20,426 bases of DNA, taken from the NCBI GenBank assembly GCA_003537755.1, contig DPQS01000069.1:1-20426 (forward strand). Direction: 5' to 3'. Source of the DNA: Clostridiales bacterium. Its GTDB lineage: Bacteria > Bacillota > Clostridia > Christensenellales > CAG-314. The position numbers and the translations under genes are program-made. Under the pieces are notes generated by a model that made no database searches, was not told the DNA's origin, and saw only the letters and a list, made by a program, of their open reading frames with translations. The stretch's first letter is position 1, and each line of letters begins with the position of its first letter. This document shows, one piece after another, positions 13,294-20,352 of the stretch.

Positions 13294-15390
13294 ATGAATA
13301 TCAACGAAAAAATACTACAACTTATTACCGATTGCGGTGCAAAAAATCTTTCGCTTAAACAGATTTACTCGCTTGTCGGTTGCCAATGTACTGCCGACCG
13401 CCGCATTGTGGAAGCAGCCCTCGAAGCATTGACCGAGCAAATGCAACTCGTTTACGAGCCCGACGCTCATCGTTTCCGCCTGCCGCGGGAGGGCGAATTC
13501 GGTACGGCGGTGTTTCAGGCAAATGCAAAAGGCTTTGGTTTTCTGCTTATGGACGACGGGCACGACCTGTTTGTTCCTGCAAGCAAAACCAACGGCGCGT
13601 TTAACGGCGACACGGTGCAGTACTGCCGCGTACCGGGCACCGACGACGAAGCGGAAATAGTGTGTGTGAAGCAGCGCGGCATGACGTCTATTGTCGGTAC
13701 CGTGGACAAGGAAGGCGGCGCGATTTTTGTAGTGCCCGACGACAGACGTTTTATCAGCGACGTTTTTGTTCCGAAAAAGGCGGCATTCGGCGCGCGCCAC
13801 GGGCAAAAGGTGGTTGTGCGCATTACGCAGTATCCGCTGGACAACCGCGACAACCCCGAAGGCGAGGTCGTGCAGGTGCTCGGCTACCCCGACGACAAGG
13901 ACGTGGACATGCTGTCCGTTGCACTCAGTATGGGTGTGCGTACGCAGTTTCCGTCGGAAGTAACGGCGCGCGCGGCAAAACTGCCGACCGAAGTTTCGGA
14001 AAAGGACATTGCAGGCAGGCGTGACCTTCGCGGCGAAACGATATTTACCATTGACGGCGACGACGCCAAGGACCTTGACGACGCGGTATCCGTTGCGCTG
14101 AATAGCGACAGCACCTATACGCTTGGTGTGCACATTGCCGACGTAAGCAACTACGTAAAGCCCGGCGACGACATCGACAAAGAAGCGTTTATGCGCGGCA
14201 CCAGCGTTTATTTTCCGCAAAACGTGTTCCCCATGTTGCCTACGGAACTAAGCAACGGTGTTTGTTCGCTGTACGAAGGCGTTGACCGCCTGACGTTAAG
14301 TTGCGAAATGAACATAAACAGCCACGGCAAAGTGCTGTCTTACGACATTTTTCCGTCGGTAATTCGCAGTTGTCACCGCATGACCTACAACGACGTGCAG
14401 GCAATATTTGACGGCGACAAAGTGCTTGCCGAACGCTACGCCGACATAGTGCCCACATTGCAGACAATGCAAAAACTTGCCAAAATCCTGCAAAAGAAGC
14501 GCGACCAACGCGGCAATATCGACTTTGCGGGGCGCGAAGTGTATTTTGTGTACGACGGCGACGGGCGCGTAGTTGACGTCAAACCTTACGAGCACACTTT
14601 TGCTCACCAACTGATTGAAGAATTTATGATTGTCGCCAACGAATCGGTTGCCGACTACGCTACGGAACTTGGACTGCCATTTGTCTACCGTGTGCACGAC
14701 AAGCCCGACGAGGAAAAGTTGGAAACGCTTATGGCATTGATGAAGGGCGTAGGTATCGACGTCAAGCATAGCCGGGAAATTTGCAGCAGCGTGTTGCAGG
14801 ACGCCCTCGCCAAAGCGGAGCAAACGCCGTACTTCAACCTGATAAACGACGTGATGTTGCGCACAATGCAAAAGGCAAAGTACAGCACGGTAAACAGCGG
14901 TCACTTCGGACTGGCAAGCAGGCGTTACTGTCACTTTACTTCGCCCATTCGTCGCTATCCCGACCTGACAATTCATCGCATTCTTAAAACGGCAATTGTC
15001 GGCAAAATGACGGAAAAAGCACTGCGCGCTTACGCAGACATGGCGGAAGATTGCGCGCGCCAAAGCAGTATTCGCGAAAAGGTTGCCGACGAGGCGGAAC
15101 GTAAAGCCGACGACGTGAAGAAGTGTCAGTACGCAGAGACCATTGTCGGACGGAGTTTTGAAGCGGTGGTGTCGGGCGTTACGGAAAGCGGAATTTTTTG
15201 CGAGTTGCATAGCACCGTGGAAGGCTTTGTATCGGTGGACAAACTTGGCGGCTATTTCAGGTACGACAGGCAGCGTTTTTGTCTGTACAACGACGCCGTT
15301 ACAATTTCGCTCGGCGACAAAATCCGCGTTACGGTTGTCGGCGTAAACATGGCTGCAACCCGTATCGAAATGAGCCCGACGGAAGAATGA
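13294..15390 (+). CDS. rnr: Ribonuclease R
   Basis: A 3'-5' exoribonuclease of the RNB family that degrades structured RNA and takes part in trans-translation with SmpB. It has 698 residues. Domains in order: N-terminal winged helix (about 1-60), cold-shock OB domains (about 65-200), RNB catalytic core with TIDGDDAKDLDDAV (252-265; the Asp cluster binds Mg2+), FTSPIRRYPDLTIHR in the C-terminal part of the core, and an S1 domain (VGRSFEAVVSGVTESGIFCEL onward). The basic Lys/Arg-rich tail of many RNase R proteins is absent: it ends shortly after S1 (MSPTEE). The ATG at 13294 has only a distant CAGGG ribosome binding site and AT-rich spacer. smpB follows 57 bases later. Confidence 0.97.
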   Translation: MNINEKILQLITDCGAKNLSLKQIYSLVGCQCTADRRIVEAALEALTEQMQLVYEPDAHRFRLPREGEFGTAVFQANAKGFGFLLMDDGHDLFVPASKTNGAFNGDTVQYCRVPGTDDEAEIVCVKQRGMTSIVGTVDKEGGAIFVVPDDRRFISDVFVPKKAAFGARHGQKVVVRITQYPLDNRDNPEGEVVQVLGYPDDKDVDMLSVALSMGVRTQFPSEVTARAAKLPTEVSEKDIAGRRDLRGETIFTIDGDDAKDLDDAVSVALNSDSTYTLGVHIADVSNYVKPGDDIDKEAFMRGTSVYFPQNVFPMLPTELSNGVCSLYEGVDRLTLSCEMNINSHGKVLSYDIFPSVIRSCHRMTYNDVQAIFDGDKVLAERYADIVPTLQTMQKLAKILQKKRDQRGNIDFAGREVYFVYDGDGRVVDVKPYEHTFAHQLIEEFMIVANESVADYATELGLPFVYRVHDKPDEEKLETLMALMKGVGIDVKHSREICSSVLQDALAKAEQTPYFNLINDVMLRTMQKAKYSTVNSGHFGLASRRYCHFTSPIRRYPDLTIHRILKTAIVGKMTEKALRAYADMAEDCARQSSIREKVADEAERKADDVKKCQYAETIVGRSFEAVVSGVTESGIFCELHSTVEGFVSVDKLGGYFRYDRQRFCLYNDAVTISLGDKIRVTVVGVNMAATRIEMSPTEE

Positions 15391-15411
15391 CGACAAAATC
15401 GCCGTTTGTTG

Positions 15412-15440
15412 TTGCAATCGGACAGAAGTTACTATATAAT
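15412..15440 (+). promoter_or_regulatory. Promoter abutting smpB, apparent leaderless start
   Basis: TTGCAA (15412-15417), a 17-base spacer and a perfect TATAAT (15435-15440). Only 7 bases (AGGTACT) separate the -10 from the ATG at 15448, so transcription should begin at or next to the start codon. Confidence 0.75.
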
Positions 15441-15447
15441 AGGTACT

Positions 15448-15906
15448 ATGAAACAAATTTGTACAAACAAAAAAGCACGTCACGACTACTTTGTAGTGGA
15501 AACGTTGGAATGCGGCATAAATCTTGTCGGGTGCGAGGTGAAGTCGCTACGCAGAGGCGAGGTTAACCTTAACGACAGTTACTGCCGTGTGGACAACGGT
15601 ATGCTGCTGCTTGTCGGGTGCCATATCAAAAACTACGACAAGGGCAGTTACAGCAACGTAGACAGCCGTCGCGACCGCAGATTGCTTGCGCACAAGCGTG
15701 AAATAATGCGACTGCTCGGCAAAGTGAAGGAAAAGGGGTACAGTATCGTACCGCTGTCTATATACTTCAAGGGCAGTCTTGTCAAGGTGGAAATCGCGCT
15801 TGTCAAGGGTAAACAAAACTTTGACAAAAAGCAGACAATCAAGGAAAACGACATCAACCGCGAGGCTCAACGTGCCGTTTCCGACTACAAGGAACGTCAC
15901 AGATGA
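15448..15906 (+). CDS. smpB: SsrA-binding protein SmpB
   Basis: Binds tmRNA and delivers it to stalled ribosomes in trans-translation. It is 152 residues long. Typical blocks: ARHDYFV near the N-terminus, GCEVKSLRRGEVNLNDSY (28-45), SRRDRRLLAHKREIMRL (73-89), and the C-terminal tail GKQNFDKKQTIKENDINRE that enters the mRNA channel. The ATG at 15448 is chosen from homology. There is only an AGG in place of a ribosome binding site, because the promoter -10 box occupies that position. The gene follows rnr in the usual order. No ssrA (tmRNA) gene was seen nearby. The stop overlaps the next start (ATGA). Confidence 0.96.
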   Translation: MKQICTNKKARHDYFVVETLECGINLVGCEVKSLRRGEVNLNDSYCRVDNGMLLLVGCHIKNYDKGSYSNVDSRRDRRLLAHKREIMRLLGKVKEKGYSIVPLSIYFKGSLVKVEIALVKGKQNFDKKQTIKENDINREAQRAVSDYKERHR

Positions 15907-16457
15907 GCGCGAAGAAATTTGCCTTTGACGGCGTGGATTTTTCTCGCGTGGCAATTGTCGGTAGTCCGGGCAGCGGCAAGACAACGCTTTCGGTGCGGCT
16001 TGAAAGTATTCTGCAAGTGGCGGCAGTGCATCTTGATCGCGAGTTGTGGTTGCCCGGTTGGCAACTTCGCCCCGAGGAAGAACGCAAAAAGATACACAAC
16101 GGGCTGATTGCAGCCGACAGGTGGCTTATCGACGGAATGTGGGGCAGTCTTGTTGCCGACAGGTATTGCCGCGCAACGGTTGTTGTTCACCTCGATTACC
16201 CGTGGACATTGTGTCTTGCAAGGGCGCACAGACGTTGCCGCAACAGCCGCGGACAACAGCGGTTCGACATGGCTGACGGTTGCCCCGACAAAATGGACGG
16301 CGAATTTGTGCGGTATATTATGCGCTTCGACAGGCTTGTCGGGCGCAAACTTCGCGCGCTTGAGGCGGAACACCCCGAAGTGACCTTGTTTCGCCTGCGT
16401 TCGCCTCGCCAGACCGAACGGTTTGTAAAACAACTGACGGAATTTTTCAGTAATTAA
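15903..16457 (+). CDS. P-loop nucleotide kinase-like protein (topology-modulation/FlaR type)
   Basis: A 184-residue P-loop NTPase, translationally coupled to smpB by an ATGA overlap. Walker A is GSPGSGKTTL (20-29). HLDRELWLPGW (43-53) matches the substrate-side block of adenylate-kinase-like proteins annotated as topology modulation protein or FlaR, and LIDGMWGS follows near 74-81. The C-terminal half is Arg-rich and helical. These proteins probably phosphorylate a small molecule or nucleotide, but the substrate is unknown, and the old name does not establish a role in DNA topology. The gene is the last in the rnr-smpB operon and ends in a strong terminator. Confidence 0.82.
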   Translation: MSAKKFAFDGVDFSRVAIVGSPGSGKTTLSVRLESILQVAAVHLDRELWLPGWQLRPEEERKKIHNGLIAADRWLIDGMWGSLVADRYCRATVVVHLDYPWTLCLARAHRRCRNSRGQQRFDMADGCPDKMDGEFVRYIMRFDRLVGRKLRALEAEHPEVTLFRLRSPRQTERFVKQLTEFFSN

Positions 16458-16494
16458 ACAGGACTACCGACATGTCGGTAGTCCTGTTTTTTTT
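16455..16494 (+). terminator. Strong bidirectional intrinsic terminator
   Basis: A 14-bp perfect stem, ACAGGACTACCGAC (16458-16471) / GTCGGTAGTCCTGT (16474-16487), extended by AAA/TTT, and followed by eight T. It closes the rnr-smpB-kinase operon and, read on the minus strand, can also stop the convergent ferritin-like gene. Confidence 0.95.
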
Positions 16495-16606
16495 GTTTGC
16501 AGAAGAAGTTGTGACGTTTGAATTGGCATCGAAGTGAATTGACGTGTATTTCGCCCAAAATTCACCTGCAATCAACATTGCTTCGACGGTTTCTTTGTAA
16601 CGTGGT

Positions 16607-17848
16607 CTATCTACCCACTGCCGTGTTGTCGTTGTGCCTGTCGCGCAGTTCCTCAATCGGGTGTTGCGCCGTTTCGTAGCGGTAATCCTTGTTGTTGTCT
16701 GCAATGTACTTTTCAATCACGTTGTGGCTTGCAACTTCGTTGTCGCTGCCGTTTACCTGGCTTTGATACTCAAAAAAGTTTGCGTCGCACGGCAATTTGC
16801 CTACGTCTAAGTAATCTTCGCCGTCGCTTGTCAGGTTTACCGTTTCGGCAAGCACTTTGCGCACGTACTCGATGTTGCTGTGAAATGTCAACAGTTCAGG
16901 GAAGTCGCCCTGAGGTATCACTTGTTGCCAGACCTTGTTTTCGTACTTGGTCAGCAGTTCGCACGCCTTTTGCAAGTGGCACAACTCGTCGTTGAAGTGC
17001 TGTTCCCAAATCTTTTTGACGCGTTGGTCGGTTTCGTCCTCAGACAGCGAGTAGTACAGGTAGCACTCGGTGTACTCGTGCATCAGCAGTTCCTCAAGCC
17101 ACGTGCAAGTGGTGTCTTTCAGACCGCCGTACAGCGACACGTGCTGTTCCTCGATCATGCCGATTTCCGTAAATAGCTGTCGCCCGAGGTTGTTCTGGTA
17201 AAAATTTGCCTGATTCATGTAGTAGTTCATCGTTTGCTGTTCCGCCGCGGTCAGAATGTTGATGTCCAGTTTGGTCAGCGCGCCTGCCTGTTTGAAGTTG
17301 ACAAAACGTTTGATTTCGTCCGTCGGAAAGCGGTGTTCGGCAATGGTGGGGCGACCGGGCATAAGTTCGGTGTAGCCGCCTACAAGCCGTTCCGCCTCGA
17401 TGCCTTTGTCCATTTCCAGCAGGTCGGCGTAGCGGTACAGATGGTCGAAGTCTTCAAGCAAAGCAAAGTCCATTGCCGCCTTTACGTATTTGTTGCTTTC
17501 GCGCTCGGCAAAAATGGCCGTCAGGTCAACCGCAAGTTGCTCGTAGCCGATAGTATGTTCCAGTACGCTTTCACCGATGGGTTTCAATGCGGCAATGCGT
17601 TTCTGTTGTTGCTGTTCCTTGCGGCGAAGTAACGCCAGTTCGCGTCTCAGGTCATTGTTGCGTTCGTGTCTGTGGAATTGGTGGCTGAACCATACCGCCT
17701 CGAATTCCGCGCCGTTGGCAAGAATTATGCGCACACGCGTGTAAGGGTCTACTTCAAACTTGTTGTAGGGCTTGACGGCAAGTTCCTTCCAACTGTAAAA
17801 GTCTTGCGACATTTTTAGCGGTTTTTCGTTAAAAGGGTTCATACTCAT
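16607..17848 (-). CDS. Large ferritin-like protein with N-terminal extension
   Basis: A 413-residue protein on the minus strand. The first of two in-frame ATGs (17848) has AAGGAG 9 bases upstream. Residues about 20-60 form a small beta-rich segment (VDPYTRVRIILANGAEFEAVWFSHQF), then a charged coiled-coil-like helix (RRELALLRRKEQQQQKRI). Ferritin-like helices follow with Glu103 (GYEQLAVDLT), Glu132/His136 (LLEDFDHLYRY), Glu233-x-x-His236 (IEEQH), Glu252/Glu258/Glu261 (LEELLMHEYTECY) and Glu288-x-x-His291 (ELCH). That is more Glu/His pairs than one diiron site needs. No signal peptide or rubredoxin domain. I recognise the overall pattern as a conserved ferritin-like family but not its function; metal-dependent oxidative defence is an inference. 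Confidence 0.85.
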   Translation of the reverse strand: MSMNPFNEKPLKMSQDFYSWKELAVKPYNKFEVDPYTRVRIILANGAEFEAVWFSHQFHRHERNNDLRRELALLRRKEQQQQKRIAALKPIGESVLEHTIGYEQLAVDLTAIFAERESNKYVKAAMDFALLEDFDHLYRYADLLEMDKGIEAERLVGGYTELMPGRPTIAEHRFPTDEIKRFVNFKQAGALTKLDINILTAAEQQTMNYYMNQANFYQNNLGRQLFTEIGMIEEQHVSLYGGLKDTTCTWLEELLMHEYTECYLYYSLSEDETDQRVKKIWEQHFNDELCHLQKACELLTKYENKVWQQVIPQGDFPELLTFHSNIEYVRKVLAETVNLTSDGEDYLDVGKLPCDANFFEYQSQVNGSDNEVASHNVIEKYIADNNKDYRYETAQHPIEELRDRHNDNTAVGR

Positions 17849-18053
17849 TTGGTTGTTCTCCTTGTAATGTATTGTGTCGGTAGATGTAGTGTTGACGTAT
17901 TTTTACCGTTTTACACGTTGCGACGTCAGGTTTTGCGGCGGTTGTTGCCTGTGCGACGGCGCACGCAAATTAGTTGTTGTCCGTGTTGCGATTGCCCATT
18001 GTAATGATTGTCGGCGGTGTAAAAAAAACAATACCGGTTTTGTCGGGACAAGC

Positions 18054-18102
18054 CTACGATACTATTTATGAAATAGTACGTAGTCGGCTATTTGTGAAAT
18101 AG
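18054..18102. repeat. Paired hairpins CTATTTRTGAAATAG
   Basis: ACTATTT-ATG-AAATAGT (18061-18077) is flanked by CTACG (18054-18058) and CGTAG (18079-18083), giving a stem of about 12 bp. A second copy of the core, CTATTT-GTG-AAATAG, follows at 18088-18102. A 15-base dyad repeated 26 bases apart suggests two binding sites for a dimeric protein, or RNA hairpins. Confidence 0.65.
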
Positions 18103-18222
18103 TAGCGCGTTGTAAAAAAATAGTGTTATAAAGCGGACAAAATGGGTGATTGTTCGCTGTTGAATAGTAAAATTTGCCGTTCAGTGGCAAAAATCGGCGT
18201 TTCACGCGTCGGGTGAAACAGC

Positions 18223-18384
18223 TTGTCCACATGCTGAAATAAAAATGTGGATAACTTTGTGGATAAGTGTATAACTTGAGGACTTTTTAACGGTATCTGG
18301 TCGAAAATTGTCGATACTGCAATGCGTATGCGATAGAAATGTTTGTTTGTGACGCATTCGGGTGTGGACAAAAAATGTGCACAA
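18223..18384. promoter_or_regulatory. Cluster of DnaA-box-like 9-mers
   Basis: Two exact consensus boxes in inverse orientation, TGTGGATAA at 18246-18254 and 18258-18266, are 12 bases apart. TTGTCCACA at 18223-18231 and TGTGGACAA at 18363-18371 each differ from consensus by one base, and TGTGCACAA at 18376-18384 differs by two. Five sites in 162 bases next to AT-rich DNA is far above chance. It may be a replication origin element, a DnaA-titrating site or a DnaA-regulated promoter region. dnaA and dnaN are not in the window. Confidence 0.7.
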
Positions 18385-18474
18385 GTGCGTAACTAAACGC
18401 CGTCAGAGGGCTTAAGTGGCGCACTTTCGGCAAAAAACGTCCGTTTGAGGTTGCGTGCGAAAGTTTACTTACGC

Positions 18475-19206
18475 ATGAAGTATCAGGAAAATCGAAGGAG
18501 AAAAAACTTGTTTTGCGTGATAAAGTGGCGAAAAGTTGCCGCGATATTGATGCTTGTAGTCATTTGCGAATTGACCTTATGTGTGTACATGATGTTCGGG
18601 CGTGAGCCGACCAGAAGCACCGCAAGCGTTGGCTGTACGATAGTTGTAGACGCCGGGCACGGTGGCATTGACGGCGGTGTGATAGCGGCAGACGGCACCA
18701 AGGAATCCGACCTCAATCTGACCTACGCAAATACACTCGGGCGCAAGTTGGCGGAATGCGGCTTCAACGTTGTCTACACGCGCAAAACCCGGGACGGTTT
18801 GTACGGGGTGCCGACAGCCGGGTTCAAACGTCGCGACATGCAGGCCAGGAAGAAAATCGTTGTCGATTCGTCTGCAAATCTCGTGGTCAGTATACATATG
18901 AACAAATATCCTAAAAGTTCGGCGCGAAGTGGTCCGCAGGTGTTTTTCCAGAAGGACAGTGACAAGGGGCAACGTTTTGCCGATTGCATGCAACGCGTAC
19001 TGAACGACTTGACGGGTAACGACTACCAAGCGCTGGGCGGCGACTTTTACATGTGCCGGGAGATGCCCTGTCCGTCGGTAATTTGCGAATGCGGATTTTT
19101 AAGCAACGACGGCGACGTTGCGCGATTGAAAGACGAAACTTATCGCGAGTTGTTTTGCGACGAACTGCTTCGGGCGGTTGTGTACTTTTTGTCCGACAAC
19201 GATTGA
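18475..19206 (+). CDS. cwlD: N-acetylmuramoyl-L-alanine amidase, CwlD-like
   Basis: An Amidase_3 zinc enzyme that cleaves the stem peptide from N-acetylmuramate; CwlD does this in making muramic-lactam in spore cortex. The protein is 243 residues with a short basic N-terminus, one membrane anchor (about 20-41) and an extracytoplasmic catalytic domain. Zinc ligands are His62 (DAGHGGIDGG), Glu77 (KESDLNL) and His141 (SIHMN); the catalytic Glu205 lies in CECGFLSN. Length and single-anchor layout match CwlD rather than larger autolysins with cell-wall-binding repeats. The ATG at 18475 fits the family; no clear ribosome binding site is seen. A slightly longer start (TTG at 18445) cannot be excluded. 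The intergenic region upstream carries DnaA-box-like sites. Confidence 0.88.
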   Translation: MKYQENRRRKNLFCVIKWRKVAAILMLVVICELTLCVYMMFGREPTRSTASVGCTIVVDAGHGGIDGGVIAADGTKESDLNLTYANTLGRKLAECGFNVVYTRKTRDGLYGVPTAGFKRRDMQARKKIVVDSSANLVVSIHMNKYPKSSARSGPQVFFQKDSDKGQRFADCMQRVLNDLTGNDYQALGGDFYMCREMPCPSVICECGFLSNDGDVARLKDETYRELFCDELLRAVVYFLSDND

Positions 19207-19231
19207 CCGCACGCGTTAAACGTTGTAAAAT
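19203..19231 (+). promoter_or_regulatory. Promoter abutting the YbaK-like gene, apparent leaderless start
   Basis: TTGACC (19203-19208) overlaps the cwlD stop codon region, with a 17-base spacer to TAAAAT (19226-19231). The ATG at 19238 follows after only 6 bases (AGGTGC), so the transcript should begin at or beside it. Confidence 0.7.
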
Positions 19232-19237
19232 AGGTGC

Positions 19238-19726
19238 ATGATTACAAAAGTTACCGACTACCTGACAAAACTCGGAATAAATTACACATTGCTGCACCAT
19301 CCGGCGGTGGTCACGACGGAAGAGTCCAAACAAATAGTGCACGTTGACAATTGCGCTTCCTGCAAAAGCCTGTACGTCAAGGACAAAAAGTCAGACAACT
19401 ACTACATGGTGGTGTTGCCCTTTGACAAACGTGCAGATATGCGCGGACTTGCGGCGTATGTAGGCTGTGCCAAGTTTGAATTTGCAACGGAGGAAAAATT
19501 GTTTGCCGACCTCGGGGTTCACCGCGGAAGCGTTTCGCCGTATGCCTTTCTCAACGAGGACACGACAAAATACAGTGCGCCGCTGCTTATCGACCGCGAA
19601 GTGTGGAATGCCGAACGCGTAAAATTTCACCCGTGTGACAACACCGCAACCGTGGTGGTTACGCTTGTTGACTTCAAAAAGTTTATTGCAAGCATAAACA
19701 AGCAAACAATCGTGGTGGACGACTGA
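19238..19726 (+). CDS. YbaK/ProX-type aminoacyl-tRNA deacylase
   Basis: A 162-residue stand-alone editing-domain protein that probably hydrolyses mischarged aminoacyl-tRNA in the cytoplasm. The conserved lysine block is ASCKSLYVKDKK (Lys43), and the hallmark GSVSPYAFLNED at 97-108 resembles the GSVSPFGLLND motif of the ProXp-ala/PrdX group, which clears Ala-tRNA-Pro. HHPAVVTTEES near 20-30 is the usual first block of the fold. Distinction among YbaK, PrdX and ProXp-ala subfamilies cannot be made with certainty. The start lacks a ribosome binding site apart from AGG; the -10 box of a good promoter lies just upstream. Confidence 0.88.
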   Translation: MITKVTDYLTKLGINYTLLHHPAVVTTEESKQIVHVDNCASCKSLYVKDKKSDNYYMVVLPFDKRADMRGLAAYVGCAKFEFATEEKLFADLGVHRGSVSPYAFLNEDTTKYSAPLLIDREVWNAERVKFHPCDNTATVVVTLVDFKKFIASINKQTIVVDD

Positions 19727-19748
19727 TTTTTGTGGCATTTGCCATTTG

Positions 19749-19822
19749 GTACACTTAGCGAACGTCCACTCGAAAGAACGAAAAAGGACATTCCAAAGGT
19801 TGTCGGTAATGAAGTTAACCCT
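19749..19822 (+). repeat. Dispersed intergenic repeat, copy B
   Basis: The partner of the repeat at 37-113, beginning GTACACTTAGCGAACGTCCA and ending TTAACCCT, here followed directly by a run of ten T. It starts 22 bases after the YbaK-like stop. The T run could make the element a terminator, although the only clear pairing inside is GTCC/GGAC. Confidence 0.7.
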
Positions 19823-19855
19823 ATTTTTTTTTGTCGTATTTTCGACAATTTAATG

Positions 19856-19884
19856 TTGCTTTACGTTTTGAAATATGATATAAT
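19856..19884 (+). promoter_or_regulatory. Promoter of the 80-residue membrane protein
   Basis: TTGCTT (19856-19861), a 17-base spacer and TATAAT (19879-19884) with an extended -10 TG at 19876-19877. The predicted leader is about 50 bases. Confidence 0.8.
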
Positions 19885-19942
19885 AAACAAGACAAGGTTA
19901 GCGAAACGAAAGGTCTTGTTAATAAATACGGAGGAACTAATC

Positions 19943-20185
19943 ATGGCAAAGAAAAAAAGCGGAAGTCTTGCAAATGCAATTATGGGTTTGCCCTGGATCG
20001 TACGCCTGCTGCTGGCTATCTTCCTTGACGTTGTTTACGGTATTGCCCGTTTTGTCGACGGCTTGGCACAGCGCAACGTCCTGAAAATAATCATCGGTTT
20101 TCTGTGGATCTTCTACGGATTGGGTATCGGCTGGATCCTCGATATCATCTGCGTTATTGTCGGCGCAAGACCTATTTTGTTCTGA
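19943..20185 (+). CDS. Small two-helix membrane protein, unknown function
   Basis: An 80-residue protein starting at the ATG at 19943, preceded by GGAGG at 19930-19934. The N-terminus is basic (MAKKKSGS), then a hydrophobic helix at about 17-37 and a second hydrophobic stretch at about 46-75, split by a polar DGLAQRN turn. Composition resembles small integral membrane proteins of Clostridia that lack an assigned role. It has its own strong promoter and its own terminator, so it is a monocistronic, probably well-expressed unit. An upstream extension to 19730 would run through the repeat and promoter and is rejected. Confidence 0.85.
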   Translation: MAKKKSGSLANAIMGLPWIVRLLLAIFLDVVYGIARFVDGLAQRNVLKIIIGFLWIFYGLGIGWILDIICVIVGARPILF

Positions 20186-20190
20186 TCACG

Positions 20191-20219
20191 AAACGACCTC
20201 GAAAGAGGCCGTTTTTTTT
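20191..20219 (+). terminator. Intrinsic terminator after the membrane protein gene
   Basis: CGACCTC (20194-20200), a GAAA tetraloop and GAGGCCG (20205-20211) form a 7-bp stem with one A-C mismatch, followed by eight T. It begins six bases after the stop codon. Confidence 0.9.
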
Positions 20220-20318
20220 GTGCCTTTTTCGTTTTGTTTCCTTTTGCTGTTTTGTATTCTGTTTTTTTTGATTATTGGTTAAGTGAATTTGAGTAACGTT
20301 AGTTTTTTATTTTGTTTT

Positions 20319-20347
20319 GCATTTTATACTAATTCCACGCATAAAAT
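20319..20347 (+). promoter_or_regulatory. Possible sigma-E-type sporulation promoter
   Basis: GCATTTT (20319-20325) and CATAAAAT (20340-20347) are spaced by 14 bases, resembling the mother-cell sigma-E pattern (about GNATATT-N14-CATACAAT). It would start transcription close to the ATG at 20353. Short AT-rich matches occur by chance, so confidence is low. Confidence 0.3.
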
Positions 20348-20352
20348 GTTGT

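Larger units (their letters stand above)
17849..18474. other. Gene-free region with DnaA boxes and hairpins
   Basis: A 626-base stretch lies between the divergent large ferritin-like gene and the cwlD-like gene. Only short, non-homologous open frames are present. From left to right it holds the minus-strand ribosome binding site for the ferritin gene, a low-information segment to about 18045, two related hairpins at 18054-18102, an AT-rich stretch to 18140, a GTTTCAC/GTGAAAC inverted repeat at 18199-18219, and DnaA-box-like sites from 18223 to 18384. No tRNA or known ncRNA was recognised. Confidence 0.7.

Noticed and set aside
13290..13295. TATAAT overlapping the rnr start codon as a -10 box
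   Set aside because: Transcription from it would begin inside the coding region, and no -35 is present at the right distance.
16447..16716. Alternative minus-strand frame after the large ferritin-like stop, reading like a protein C-terminus
   Set aside because: A frameshift was considered, but this frame runs straight through the strong terminator hairpin before stopping, and the annotated end (DNTAVGR) looks like a natural C-terminus.
18199..18219. parS-like site (GTTTCAC...GTGAAAC)
   Set aside because: The ParB site needs contiguous half-sites (TGTTTCACGTGAAACA); here seven bases separate them, so it is only an inverted repeat.
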